DNA of 64,000 bases from JBBATK01 sp046297095 (GTDB lineage Bacteria > Bacteroidota > Ignavibacteria > Kapaibacteriales > NICIL-2): positions 1 to 64,000 of the forward strand of contig JBKCNS010000001.1 of NCBI GenBank assembly GCA_046297095.1, written 5' to 3'. The notes under the pieces were generated by a model that was not told the DNA's origin, made no database searches, and worked only from the letters and a program-made list of their open reading frames with translations. Both the position numbers and the translations under genes were made by a program. Positions within the stretch are counted from its first letter, which is position 1; each line of letters opens with the position of its first letter. This document shows positions 33,679 to 42,476 of the stretch, piece after piece.

Positions 33679-35907
33679 TTAGTTCGTGTTTACAACAAAC
33701 CGTGTTTTCACACTCTGACCGCCTCTGTCTAAACGAGCATAGTACACACCGGTAGGCCATGCGCTCATATCAATTTGCGTTTCCCATTTACTGTTTGCCG
33801 GTCCGCCCAGAGGTTCTGCATATTCGAAAATTATCTCGCCTACTGAGTTAAAAATTACCAACCGCGAATCGAGATTCGCGATGTCTGTAGTGGAACATTC
33901 AACAAAGCATGTAGTGCGCACCGGGTTCGGACCAAGGCGTATCTTCAACGATCCTGTTTGCGGATTCAACAAACGAAGGCCTGATGAATCAGACCACACG
34001 TCGGTTACCACGGCCCAACCCTTAGCGGAGTTGTCCAGCCACGGAATGGTATCGCCTTGACTAGTCAGCCACACGGCATCGCGCAATGTTATCTTGGAGC
34101 GTACTGCATCACCTAATCCGCAAAGCACGGGAAGAGAGTATATAGTGCCCTGCGCCAAAGGATCTTGCAGAGTGTACACAACCGGAATGCACTGCTCACC
34201 GTTGGTAATAGGAACACGTAGCAGTTCTTGCTCGGGGGTTAAAACGGTAGCGTTGAAACACAAATAGAATTCGAAGGTGGCCGGCTTTGCATTCATTAGT
34301 GCGGGCGGCATTTTCACGGAATCCATTTTTACAAAAATCTCAGCACGACCACCGGTTTTTACCGATACGTCAGAAATGCGCAGATACGGCACCAGATATG
34401 GTTGCAAGGGTAATGATAGATCCGCTGTAGTAACAATTCGCTGGCGAACACCAACACCGTTGACGATCACTCCGCATATACTATCGCACTCTATAGTATG
34501 CATTCCGTCGGCAATCTTGCGCACCAGATAAACATAGGGAGTTCCGCTAATACTCTTTGGAGTGAGCTCGGTGGGCTGACCATCTATGGCAAGACTCTTG
34601 AATGCCGAGCTATGTGTTATCACTGTGAGATACTGTGTGGTATAACGCTTCACTGCACCATCGCGTACTTGAAGTGCATTTACTACTACGGATCGCTTCC
34701 ATTGGTCTACCGGCGGTACCGTAAAAAGTGCGGAGTTACCAAGCGAATCTCCGTTCACGGCTGCAGACGCAACGTATTGCGTAATCATCACGGGTTCGCT
34801 CGCTCTAATGCCAACGGCTTGATCTACCGGTCGTTCAATGAACTCGCCCGCTTTGACCGTGCCAATGTTCTGATTGCCAACCCATACCACGGTACCTGCC
34901 ACGGCTCCGTAAATGCGAACAAACTCTTTGTGTGTTTGAACGCCGGACTCATTACTGCTCAATGGAGTTACTATGTGTGAGTTCTTCCAACGCTCGAGTG
35001 GCGGTGTTTGCTGGGCTATGCAACCGCTAGTAGTTGCACTCGAAACAGCCGACCCTGAAGGAGGAAGGTTCGCATTGCGATTTCCCGAAAAGAAGGCCAC
35101 CGGCTTGTCTGCAGCAACAATGGTACCGCTTAGATCACCGGCCCGGACGTCGGAAATCAGCTGTGACTGAACAAAGAATACTTCGCCGGCTTGAAGCGTA
35201 CGCGTAATAACTCCTGATGTTTGTGCAGATGTCTTGGCGGCAAGTGTGATACTGACTTGCGTCGCATTCTGCAAAGCAATAACAGCGAATTGTGAAGGGC
35301 CACTCTTGCTACCATCGATATTGCCGGGAGAGTTCGGATCTAGTACTGTTGTAGCCGGAGATGTCGCTACCACATAGCTGCGACCACATGCTGCATCCGG
35401 AATAAGATTCATGGCGTAGCTGCTGCTTGCTCCTCCGCCAAGCACTGCGGCACTAAAGGCAGAGTCTGCATTTACCGTAAACACTTGGGTGCGAGTTGCG
35501 CGCTCGGCCTGATCATTTCCCGAAACGATACTATCGGTGAAAAGTCCGCGAAGTTCTACCTCGCTACGAGGGAAGGCCACAGCAGCAGCGCGTCGAGTAT
35601 CGGTGATACGAATTGTTCTACTGATATCGGCTCCTGCAAACGAGGTAGCTTTTACCGTGATCGTGGCAAGGTGCGACGAACGCACCACCAGCACAACGGA
35701 GTCGTCACTTTTTTGAAAGGTCGGCAATACACAAAAGGTAAATGCCGTGCCTTCGCTACCGGAGAGTGATGCTTGCGTAGCGCTTGCCTGCACGGAGCCA
35801 ATAGATATCACAAACAATACAGAGCAAAGGGCTATACCACCAAGCATAGCCAAACGCGAACCAACACTTCGCAGTCGGTGAGAAATGGGGATCGATAATA
35901 AAGTCAT
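33679..35907 (-). CDS. IgGFc-binding-like secreted protein with T9SS sorting domain
   Basis: 742 residues. The N-terminal helix (LAMLGGIALCSVLFVISIGSV) is a signal peptide. The middle, about residues 280-480, fits the IgGFc-binding-protein-like N-terminal domain seen in many bacterial surface proteins: RWKNSHIVTPL, VRIYGAVAGTVVWVGNQ, and later DQWKRSVVVNAL. The last 80 residues, beginning KIRLGPNPVRTT, form a type IX sorting domain: GPNPV, a short VIFNSVGEIIFEY strand, then WPTGVYYARLDRGG and a final KTRFVVN strand. It is therefore likely exported across the outer membrane by T9SS and attached to the surface. The actual ligand is not implied by the domain name. ATG at 35907 chosen over 36021 because it directly precedes the signal. 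Confidence 0.8.
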   Translation of the reverse strand: MTLLSIPISHRLRSVGSRLAMLGGIALCSVLFVISIGSVQASATQASLSGSEGTAFTFCVLPTFQKSDDSVVLVVRSSHLATITVKATSFAGADISRTIRITDTRRAAAVAFPRSEVELRGLFTDSIVSGNDQAERATRTQVFTVNADSAFSAAVLGGGASSSYAMNLIPDAACGRSYVVATSPATTVLDPNSPGNIDGSKSGPSQFAVIALQNATQVSITLAAKTSAQTSGVITRTLQAGEVFFVQSQLISDVRAGDLSGTIVAADKPVAFFSGNRNANLPPSGSAVSSATTSGCIAQQTPPLERWKNSHIVTPLSSNESGVQTHKEFVRIYGAVAGTVVWVGNQNIGTVKAGEFIERPVDQAVGIRASEPVMITQYVASAAVNGDSLGNSALFTVPPVDQWKRSVVVNALQVRDGAVKRYTTQYLTVITHSSAFKSLAIDGQPTELTPKSISGTPYVYLVRKIADGMHTIECDSICGVIVNGVGVRQRIVTTADLSLPLQPYLVPYLRISDVSVKTGGRAEIFVKMDSVKMPPALMNAKPATFEFYLCFNATVLTPEQELLRVPITNGEQCIPVVYTLQDPLAQGTIYSLPVLCGLGDAVRSKITLRDAVWLTSQGDTIPWLDNSAKGWAVVTDVWSDSSGLRLLNPQTGSLKIRLGPNPVRTTCFVECSTTDIANLDSRLVIFNSVGEIIFEYAEPLGGPANSKWETQIDMSAWPTGVYYARLDRGGQSVKTRFVVNTN

Positions 35908-36034
35908 AAAAGTTCGCCGATTAATGACACCGGCGTAAGTAGTGTAGTATTTATAGATGTTCGTTATGTAGCAAAATTGTAGTACTCGATGAACGTTTTC
36001 CGGTTGCGTTATAACCGGCATATCTGCAGTGAAA

Positions 36035-37156
36035 TCATGGTATCGCAGCAGAAGCTTGCGCCGCCTGTTGCAACAATTCCAGCATTACTTCTGCCTCTGA
36101 ATCCCACGAGAAAGAACGTGCCCATTGCACTGCACCCGCGCACAGTCGTTCGCGCAAGGCGTCGTCGGAAGCGAGTCTTTCCATCATTATCGACAAGACA
36201 TTGATGTTTCCATAGGGGTACAATAAGCCGGATTGTTGATCCGAAACCGAGTCACGTAAACCGGGTACATTGGCTGCGAGTACCGGGGTGCCACAGGCAT
36301 TAGCCTCGATGTTTGTTATGCCCCATCCTTCTTTCATGGATGTATTCACAACGCACCATGCTCGGCTAAGCAGCACGGCTTTTTGTTCATCGCTGACGCG
36401 GCCGTAGAATGTCACGCTTTTCTCTACTCCCAGCTCGCGAGCAAGCTTTTGCAGGGCTCCAACAAAGTCCCCACTGCCAATAAACCAGAACTGCGCAGAC
36501 GGGCGGTGCGCATGCAAAGAGGCAAAAGCTCGTAATGCATGATCGGGGCTTTTATATTTTTTCATGCGTCCGAAATACGCAAACACCGGATCTGATTCTT
36601 TTTCAGTGACGTTCATGGGAAAAATTTCGTGGTTCAGCGCATTGCGCACCAACGTAATATTTGCCCCCGGAATGCCTTTGGACTCAAGTTCCGCTTTAGT
36701 ACTCTCCGATACCGCGGCAAAGCGTGTGTGCTTGTAGACACGTCCTACCAACATCTCAGAGCCCGCCACGTACCCGGCGCGCAGAGGGTCGGTCTCTTTA
36801 AAAATACTTTTTCCAAAAAAGTGATGCGCTATGGCAACAATTGGTTCCTTTACGTACCCAGGAGTATAGAAGGGAATCTTGTTGATATCGTCCACTACCA
36901 CATCGTAGCCGGCATGCTCTACATGCTTTTTGTAGTAACTGCGCACGGCAAAGTTAAAGGTGTTCCTCTGGGCAATGCGAATAATGCGAATGCCGTCGAC
37001 TATTTCACTGATAGGTGCTCCGGCAAAGCCACAACTCAGCTGGGTTACCTCGTGCCCCATAGCGGCAATGCGCTTGAAAATCTCGTGACAATGCACCTCT
37101 GCCCCACCGCCCATGGGGTTACGAATGTCTTGCCAATTAATGACGAATATTCTCAT
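36035..37156 (-). CDS. Family 4 glycosyltransferase (GT-B fold)
   Basis: 373 residues. The N-terminal GT-B half starts MRIFVINWQDIRNPMGGGAEVHCHEIFKRI. The donor-binding half has FAYFGRMKKYKSPDHALRAF near residue 200, FWFIGSGDF, and the retaining E-x7-E motif region KEGWGITNIEANACGTPVLAANVPGL near 280. The sugar and acceptor are unknown. ATG at 37156 is used: the longer frame to 37195 would start within a hairpin (37163-37196) that looks like the secG terminator. That hairpin ends only a few bases before the ATG, leaving no space for a separate promoter. Confidence 0.88.
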   Translation of the reverse strand: MRIFVINWQDIRNPMGGGAEVHCHEIFKRIAAMGHEVTQLSCGFAGAPISEIVDGIRIIRIAQRNTFNFAVRSYYKKHVEHAGYDVVVDDINKIPFYTPGYVKEPIVAIAHHFFGKSIFKETDPLRAGYVAGSEMLVGRVYKHTRFAAVSESTKAELESKGIPGANITLVRNALNHEIFPMNVTEKESDPVFAYFGRMKKYKSPDHALRAFASLHAHRPSAQFWFIGSGDFVGALQKLARELGVEKSVTFYGRVSDEQKAVLLSRAWCVVNTSMKEGWGITNIEANACGTPVLAANVPGLRDSVSDQQSGLLYPYGNINVLSIMMERLASDDALRERLCAGAVQWARSFSWDSEAEVMLELLQQAAQASAAIP

Positions 37157-37157
37157 A

Positions 37158-37196
37158 GCAAAAATGGACGCTTCCCGGTGCGGGTTTGCGTCCATT
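37158..37196 (-). terminator. Hairpin with T tract between secG and the glycosyltransferase gene
   Basis: Minus strand: 9-bp perfect stem (37188-37196 with 37163-37171), 16-base loop that can itself pair (CCCG with CGGG), then a short T run. It reads as a terminator for secG, but the T run ends about one base before the ATG at 37156, so it may act as an attenuator for the next gene. Confidence 0.65.
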
Positions 37197-37231
37197 CATA
37201 ATGTCTTACTGTAAAAAATTCCTAACCGACC

Positions 37232-37606
37232 TTACTTGCCGGCGGGTGCAGCTTGCTGCGCAGGAGCAGAAGCAGGTGCAGGGGCCGGAGCAGGTGCAGG
37301 AGCCGATGCGGGAGCAGGAGCAGCGCTCGAACCGGTCTCAATATTCTCGAAAGGTGAAGCGGCCTCTTCTTTTACAGGCTTGAACACTGTATTGGCAGCA
37401 ATGGCAAACACCAGAATGGCCAGCGCCAATCCGATTGTAGTCTTCACGATAAAATCTGCAGCACGACGCATGCCGATCATCGATCCGAACTGTCCGCCAA
37501 CGCCACCGAAGCCGGCAGCCATATCGCCTTTACCGGGCTGAATCAATACTGCTCCGATAAGGAGAAGGCCCGCAATGCACGAGAGAATGACAAGAAAAAT
37601 AAACAT
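37232..37606 (-). CDS. secG: Protein translocase subunit SecG
   Basis: 124 residues. Two membrane helices (about 2-22 and 55-75) flank the conserved loop VLIQPGKGDMAAGFGGVGGQFG, the hallmark of SecG, which assists SecYEG export. After the second helix comes an unusual tail: a short acidic part, then an Ala/Pro run (alternating AP and SAP units) of about 30 residues, coded by a GC-rich hexamer-like repeat at about 37250-37335. The frame extends upstream to 38014 but ATG at 37606 gives the normal protein and has a well-spaced promoter upstream. Confidence 0.93.
   Translation of the reverse strand: MFIFLVILSCIAGLLLIGAVLIQPGKGDMAAGFGGVGGQFGSMIGMRRAADFIVKTTIGLALAILVFAIAANTVFKPVKEEAASPFENIETGSSAAPAPASAPAPAPAPAPASAPAQQAAPAGK
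37250..37335. repeat. Low-complexity repeat coding the Ala/Pro tail of SecG
   Basis: Imperfect GCAGGA/GCCGGA hexamer units in frame with secG, coding alternating Ala and Pro. No other feature overlaps it. Confidence 0.7.
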
Positions 37607-37644
37607 GATGGTCTCTTCGGTTTGTCGATTGATGTATAGAGGTG

Positions 37645-37675
37645 CAAAAATAGCGATGAACGGGCTTCGAACCAA
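37645..37675 (-). promoter_or_regulatory. Bacteroidetes-type promoter for secG
   Basis: Minus strand TTG (37673-37675), exactly 20 bases, then TATTTTTG (37645-37652) followed by C. Both boxes match the TTG / TAnnTTTG consensus, the best example in the window. It is about 39 bases before the secG ATG. Confidence 0.7.
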
Positions 37676-37720
37676 CACCCGATTCACTGTATCGCATGTA
37701 TTTTGCAGCGAATCCCGGCT

Positions 37721-39724
37721 ATGAATCAAAACCCCGAAGATACCTCTGCCGATCTGCCGCTGTCGCTCAGCGAGAAGATTGCATCCCTTCCCACTCGTCC
37801 CGGCGTATATCTGCACAAGAACGCCGAGGGCACGATTATCTATGTAGGTAAAGCAAAGAACATTCGTCAGCGAGTGCGTCAATATTTTGATCAGAATCGC
37901 ATTGCGGACGCAAAAACCAGGGTTTTGGTATCGAAGATTGCAGACATCGATGTAATCGTCACCGACTCCGAGGCCGAGGCATTGCTGCTGGAAAACAATC
38001 TGATCAAAGAGCACAAACCTCGGTATAACATCCTTCTTAAGGACGACAAAACCTACCCGAGCATTCGCATTACCAACGAGCCTTATCCCCGTGTGTTTGC
38101 CACCAGAAAAATTATTCGCGATGGCAGTACCTACTTTGGGCCGTACACGGATTTGCGCTATATGTATTCGTTGCTGCGAACTCTGCGGTCCATTTTTCCG
38201 CTACGCAGTTGCGACCTTCCCCTGCGCGACGACCTAATTGCACAGGGTAAATTCAAAGTGTGCCTGGACTATCACATCAAAAAATGCGAGGGCCCTTGCC
38301 AGGCATTTGTGGATAGGCAGCATTACTCCACACACATTAAGCATTGCGTGAATATTCTTAACGGTAAATCGCGCGAGGTGGAGAAGCACCTAGAGCAGCA
38401 GATGATTGTACACGCCGAGCAGCTCGAGTTCGAGGAAGCGGCGCGTGTGCGGAATCGCCTTGAAGTGCTGCGCGATTATGCGGGCAAGCAAAAAGTAATG
38501 ACCACCGACAGCATCGACCGCGATGTTGTGGCACTTGCTCGCGATGATCATCACGCATGTACCATCGTGCTCACTATTCGCGACGGTAAGCTGCTGGGCA
38601 AGCGGCACTACATTGTTGCCAACGTGTTGCATCAGGACGATAGCGAAATCACCGAGCGGGCGTTGTCCAGATTCTACCTGGAAAACGATACTATTCCGCC
38701 CGAAATTTTTCTGCCCTGCGAATTAGATAACTCCGAGATTCTTCTGGACTGGCTGCAAAAAAAACGCGGCGGCACGGTGGAGTTTGTGGTGCCCAAAATT
38801 GGCGACAAGAAAAAGCTCGTGGCTATGGCTGCAGCCAATGCCGATTTTCTGCTCAAAGAGCTTCACATTCAAAACATGAAGCGTGAAGAAGCTGTGCCCC
38901 GCGCCGTTGCTTCCTTGCAGAGAGATCTGTATCTGCCCCGCGCGCCTCGGCGCATTGAGTGTTTCGACAATTCCCACCTGCAAGGCAGTGACTATGTTTC
39001 CTCGATGGTGGTGTTTGTGGATGGCAAGCCACGCAAAAGCGATTACCGAAAATTCAAGATTGCATCATTCGTTGGCAACGACGACTTCGCCGCCATGCGC
39101 GAAGTGGTGCGGCGTCGATACACGCGTTTGCTTGCAGAGAAGGCGCAGCTTCCGGATCTGATTATTATCGATGGCGGCAAGGGACAACTCTCTGCCGCGT
39201 GCGAAGTACTGCACGAGCTGAACCTTATGGAGTCCGTTCCGGTGATAGGTTTGGCAAAACGATTGGAAGAAGTGTTCCGCCCGGAGATCAGCGATCCCGT
39301 ATTGCTGCCGCGTACCTCCGGCTCCCTGCGGCTACTGCAGCAACTGCGCGATGAAGCGCATCGATTTGCCATTCGCTTTCATCGTGAGCTTCGCTCCAAG
39401 CGCACTCTGCAAACCGAGCTGACGAAGATCGAAGGTGTGGGCGAAAAGAAAGCCATTAAGCTGCTCACCGAACTGGGCAGTGTGCAAGCAGTGCGCGCCG
39501 CAACGCGCGAGCAGATAGAAGCAGTAGTGGGCAAATCAACAGCGAGCAAAGTGCTGGCCTTCTTCAACGAGCAGAACGATGTGCAAGAAGATCTGCAGGA
39601 AGATTTGCAAGAAGATCTGCAAGAAGATTTTGGGGAAGAGTTAGGTGATGATGGTCAGCAAGAGTCACAAGACGACTTCCATGAAGATGGTCAGGAAGAG
39701 TCACAAGAAGATATAAAGGACTAA
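37721..39724 (+). CDS. uvrC: Excinuclease ABC subunit C (UvrC)
   Basis: 667 residues from ATG at 37721 (a TTG six codons earlier is possible). UvrC makes both incisions around a lesion in nucleotide excision repair. The GIY-YIG nuclease is at the N terminus (LPTRPGVYLHKNAEG..IYVGKAKNIRQRV). The UVR motif that contacts UvrB follows (HAEQLEFEEAARVRNRLEVL), then the RNase-H-like nuclease (ECFDNSHLQGSDYVSSMVVF, LIIIDGGKGQLSAA) and helix-hairpin-helix motifs (IEGVGEKKAIKLLTELGS). After the normal end, about 50 extra residues form an acidic Gln/Glu/Asp repeat tail coded by 12-bp and longer repeats. Confidence 0.97.
   Translation: MNQNPEDTSADLPLSLSEKIASLPTRPGVYLHKNAEGTIIYVGKAKNIRQRVRQYFDQNRIADAKTRVLVSKIADIDVIVTDSEAEALLLENNLIKEHKPRYNILLKDDKTYPSIRITNEPYPRVFATRKIIRDGSTYFGPYTDLRYMYSLLRTLRSIFPLRSCDLPLRDDLIAQGKFKVCLDYHIKKCEGPCQAFVDRQHYSTHIKHCVNILNGKSREVEKHLEQQMIVHAEQLEFEEAARVRNRLEVLRDYAGKQKVMTTDSIDRDVVALARDDHHACTIVLTIRDGKLLGKRHYIVANVLHQDDSEITERALSRFYLENDTIPPEIFLPCELDNSEILLDWLQKKRGGTVEFVVPKIGDKKKLVAMAAANADFLLKELHIQNMKREEAVPRAVASLQRDLYLPRAPRRIECFDNSHLQGSDYVSSMVVFVDGKPRKSDYRKFKIASFVGNDDFAAMREVVRRRYTRLLAEKAQLPDLIIIDGGKGQLSAACEVLHELNLMESVPVIGLAKRLEEVFRPEISDPVLLPRTSGSLRLLQQLRDEAHRFAIRFHRELRSKRTLQTELTKIEGVGEKKAIKLLTELGSVQAVRAATREQIEAVVGKSTASKVLAFFNEQNDVQEDLQEDLQEDLQEDFGEELGDDGQQESQDDFHEDGQEESQEDIKD
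39582..39720 (+). repeat. In-frame tandem repeats coding an acidic tail of UvrC
   Basis: Four 12-base units close to caagaagatctg (coding QEDL) are followed by two imperfect copies of a roughly 36-base unit (coding DGQQESQDDFHE-like segments). All are in frame and end at the uvrC stop. Confidence 0.85.
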
Positions 39725-39750
39725 AGCTTCCAACTTTTTTCAAACCCGGA

Positions 39751-40815
39751 TCACGACCCCGATGATGCAGCGCGCAACGATTGATACTGTGCCAGTCGCG
39801 GATGCATGATTCTCCTGAACAATGGCGGCACTAGCGCAAGGGCCACCATCCCCGCATAACCCGTGGGCATTTGCGGCGAGCCCGCCGTGTAGAGCAACTC
39901 TTGATATCGCTTGCCCGGATGAATGTGGTGATCTGAATGACGTTGCAGTTTGAACAGCATGTAGTTGGTAAAGCGCGCGGTGGATTCCCACGAATGCTCT
40001 TCCGTCACACGCTCGTAGCGGCCTTCGGCCAACGCACGGCGCTGCAAGCCGTAATGCTCTATGTAATCCACTAGTTCAAGAATAATAAAGGCCACGGCGG
40101 CCTGAGCACAAAACACCCACAACACCGTGCTGCCGAAGCACAGTGCCACAGCGGCGCACAGTGCAAGTTGAAGTACCGTGTAGGCAATCATCAAATTGGT
40201 ATAGTGCAGCACCGAACGCCCGCGATTGCGCATTCTCTTTGCCTCCAGCTTCCACGCGCTTATCCACGAGTGCCACAACACTCTGGGAAGAAATCGGTAA
40301 AAGCTCTCGCCTAAGCGGGCGGTGGCGGGGTCGTCGGGCGTTGCTACATTTCGATGATGTCCGCGCACATGCTCAATACGAAAGTGCATGTATAGCACAC
40401 TGCACAACAAAATATCTCCAAGCACGCGCTCGGCGCGGCCGGCCCGATGCATGAGCTCGTGAGATACCGTAATGCCAATACCGCCGGTAAGTATTCCCAG
40501 CGACAACACCATCACAGCGCGCTCAATACCGGGAACGCCGGGTGCAGCAGCGGCTGCAATTGCCACAACCATCGTAGCAAGCTGCACGGGTACCCATAGC
40601 CAAGTAAGAAATCGGAAGCCGATGTTTTGCTCAAGTACGTCGTACTCTTCAGCGCTGAGGTTTTTGGTGTCGCGCGGCAGTACAAGTTCCAGCACGGGGA
40701 GAATCACAAAGGTGAGCACAATTGCCGACGCACCGGCTGCTCCGCCATAATAAGCGCCGAACAGCACGCTCATCGGTAGGAGGAATACTCTGTAGTACGG
40801 TAGTATATGGTTCAT
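39751..40815 (-). CDS. Membrane-bound alkane 1-monooxygenase-like protein (AlkB family)
   Basis: 354 residues from ATG at 40815; a TTG at 40845 that overlaps the upstream stop (TTGA) is an alternative. Several membrane helices and all three histidine boxes of the di-iron integral-membrane hydroxylases are present: HELMHR near 118, EHVRGHHR near 146, and HSDHH near 290. The NYMLFKLQRHSDHHIHPGKRYQ segment is typical of AlkB alkane hydroxylases rather than desaturases. It would oxidise a terminal methyl group using a rubredoxin; no rubredoxin gene is near. Convergent with uvrC, 26 bases apart. Confidence 0.88.
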   Translation of the reverse strand: MNHILPYYRVFLLPMSVLFGAYYGGAAGASAIVLTFVILPVLELVLPRDTKNLSAEEYDVLEQNIGFRFLTWLWVPVQLATMVVAIAAAAAPGVPGIERAVMVLSLGILTGGIGITVSHELMHRAGRAERVLGDILLCSVLYMHFRIEHVRGHHRNVATPDDPATARLGESFYRFLPRVLWHSWISAWKLEAKRMRNRGRSVLHYTNLMIAYTVLQLALCAAVALCFGSTVLWVFCAQAAVAFIILELVDYIEHYGLQRRALAEGRYERVTEEHSWESTARFTNYMLFKLQRHSDHHIHPGKRYQELLYTAGSPQMPTGYAGMVALALVPPLFRRIMHPRLAQYQSLRAASSGS

Positions 40816-40841
40816 ATCACGGAAAGATATGTTTACACTCG

Positions 40842-41948
40842 TCAACGAAAGCCGCCGCGCATGGTGCTTCGGCGATTGCGCAAATAATCTACGAATACAC
40901 TTTGCCCCAAACCATCCAGGTTGGCATACATGGCCCGCCCGCGATTTGCTCGTGTCATTTCTTCCACAAAGTGCACAAGCACGGGCTCGTCGGTCACCAT
41001 AAAGGTGCTGATCACTATTCCCTCGCGGCGCGCCGCCACGGCTTCGTCCAGCGTTTTGTTGATGATGCGCGGATCCAGTCCGTAGGGATTTTTATACAAG
41101 CGATGAAACTCGTCGAACATCGCCGAGGGCTTGCCGTCCGTCACCATAAAGATCTGCTTGTTGGCCGCACGCGAACGCTTCAGTAGGGTACGCGCCATGC
41201 GAATACCGTCCAGAGTGTTCGTGTGAAACGGCCCCACTTCTATAAAGGGAATGTCCTGTATCTGCACGCGCCGCGCTTCGTCGCCAAACACAACCACTTC
41301 CAGTTGATCCTTCGGGAACTTTGTGGTGATAAGCTCTGCAAGTGCCAGAGCCACTCGCTTGGCGGGCGTGATACGGTCTTCGCCGTATAAGATCATCGAG
41401 TGAGAAATGTCGATCAGCAACACCGTTGCACATGAGGACAGATGCTCCGTTTCGTGCACGCGGATGTCGTCGTCGTGAAGAGTAAAGGCATCGTGTCCGG
41501 AACGCGTGTATGCATTGCGCAGCGTTTCGGTAACATCAATGTTCGATGCGGGATCGCCGAAGGTATACGAACGAGTTTCCGCAAGCTTCTCGGAGCCGCT
41601 TCCGCTCATTGGTGTTTCATGCTGACCCACGTCCGACTTTTTCAAATCTCTGAATACCGCCATCAGCGCATCCGAGCGAAGCTTCTTCTGCGCTTTCTTT
41701 GAAGCCCGGAGCTTTCCGTCTTCGCCTTCCTGCAGCAAACCCTTGGCCTTGAGCATATCCATGTATTCATCCATGCTCATGTCTCCCAGCACGCCGTATC
41801 TATCCTGCAAGGATTGCAATATCTCCAGAGCGCGCTCGGCGTCGGCATTCACATACAGCAGCACGGTGGTAAAAAGATTCGACAACCTGCGGGCGCGATC
41901 CTCCGCGGTTTCTGAATCCTGACGCCATTGGGAATACTGTACATTCAT
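40842..41948 (-). CDS. VWA-domain protein
   Basis: 368 residues from ATG at 41948. The N-terminal half is helical and charged, with DMSMDEYMDMLKAKGLL. The C-terminal half is a von Willebrand factor A domain: MIDAS motif VLLIDISHSMILYGEDR near residue 178, then a conserved Thr in HTNTLDGIRMA and Asp in IFMVTDGKPSAMF. No signal peptide is seen, so it is probably cytoplasmic, as in the MoxR/VWA chaperone pairs and the YehP/CoxE class. No MoxR ATPase is adjacent. Its stop overlaps the possible TTG start of the AlkB-like gene. Confidence 0.82.
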   Translation of the reverse strand: MNVQYSQWRQDSETAEDRARRLSNLFTTVLLYVNADAERALEILQSLQDRYGVLGDMSMDEYMDMLKAKGLLQEGEDGKLRASKKAQKKLRSDALMAVFRDLKKSDVGQHETPMSGSGSEKLAETRSYTFGDPASNIDVTETLRNAYTRSGHDAFTLHDDDIRVHETEHLSSCATVLLIDISHSMILYGEDRITPAKRVALALAELITTKFPKDQLEVVVFGDEARRVQIQDIPFIEVGPFHTNTLDGIRMARTLLKRSRAANKQIFMVTDGKPSAMFDEFHRLYKNPYGLDPRIINKTLDEAVAARREGIVISTFMVTDEPVLVHFVEEMTRANRGRAMYANLDGLGQSVFVDYLRNRRSTMRGGFR

Positions 41949-42113
41949 AGCAAGGGAAACGTCCGGTAAGCAAACAAAGTGTAAACAACAAAACGAGATC
42001 GTCACGTGGCTGACAGGATCAGGCAAGGAATACTCCTCCATCTTGTCATTGCAGTATCAACTTCGCAACATCACATTTCGTCATCAATCTCTCAACATCA
42101 ACCACTGCTACGC

Positions 42114-42476
42114 CTACGGCGAATTCGGCGACCTCACAAGCACCGCAGTAACCATCGTTACTGCAAACATGAGCGAGAGCAGCACGGCAATGGGTACCAA
42201 CGAACTCGCACCGCCTGCCACCAAGGTCCATGCATTCACGGCGCGCCAAACAAACGTAAGGCCGAATACTCCCAACACAGCACGCAGTCCGCTCATAGCC
42301 CATTGAGCTTTGGCGTTTGCAAGTTTAGCCAACCACAATACACCAATGCCACCGGCCAAGCCTGCTACCACTGCGGTCTTTGTATGATCGGGCCCCAGAA
42401 GCGTGCCCGCCATTCCCGATACAATCAGGAAGAATGCGTAGGCACGAAACACGATATGAGACGAGAGTTGCTTCAA
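42114..42476 (-). CDS. Small four-helix membrane protein (TMEM14-like?)
   Basis: 120 residues if it starts at the TTG at 42474-42476, which overlaps the stop of the ABC ATPase gene (TTGA). Four hydrophobic segments are evident: IVFRAYAFFLIVSGMAG, AVVAGLAGGIGVLWLA, SGLRAVLGVFGLTFVW and VPIAVLLSLMFAVTMV. The layout resembles the TMEM14 family but conserved glycine positions are only partly matched. An upstream ATG at 42566 would overlap the ATPase gene by about 90 bases and adds a charged, unlikely N terminus. It might be the missing membrane partner of the ATPase, but it is much smaller than a usual permease. Confidence 0.5.
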   Translation of the reverse strand: MKQLSSHIVFRAYAFFLIVSGMAGTLLGPDHTKTAVVAGLAGGIGVLWLAKLANAKAQWAMSGLRAVLGVFGLTFVWRAVNAWTLVAGGASSLVPIAVLLSLMFAVTMVTAVLVRSPNSP

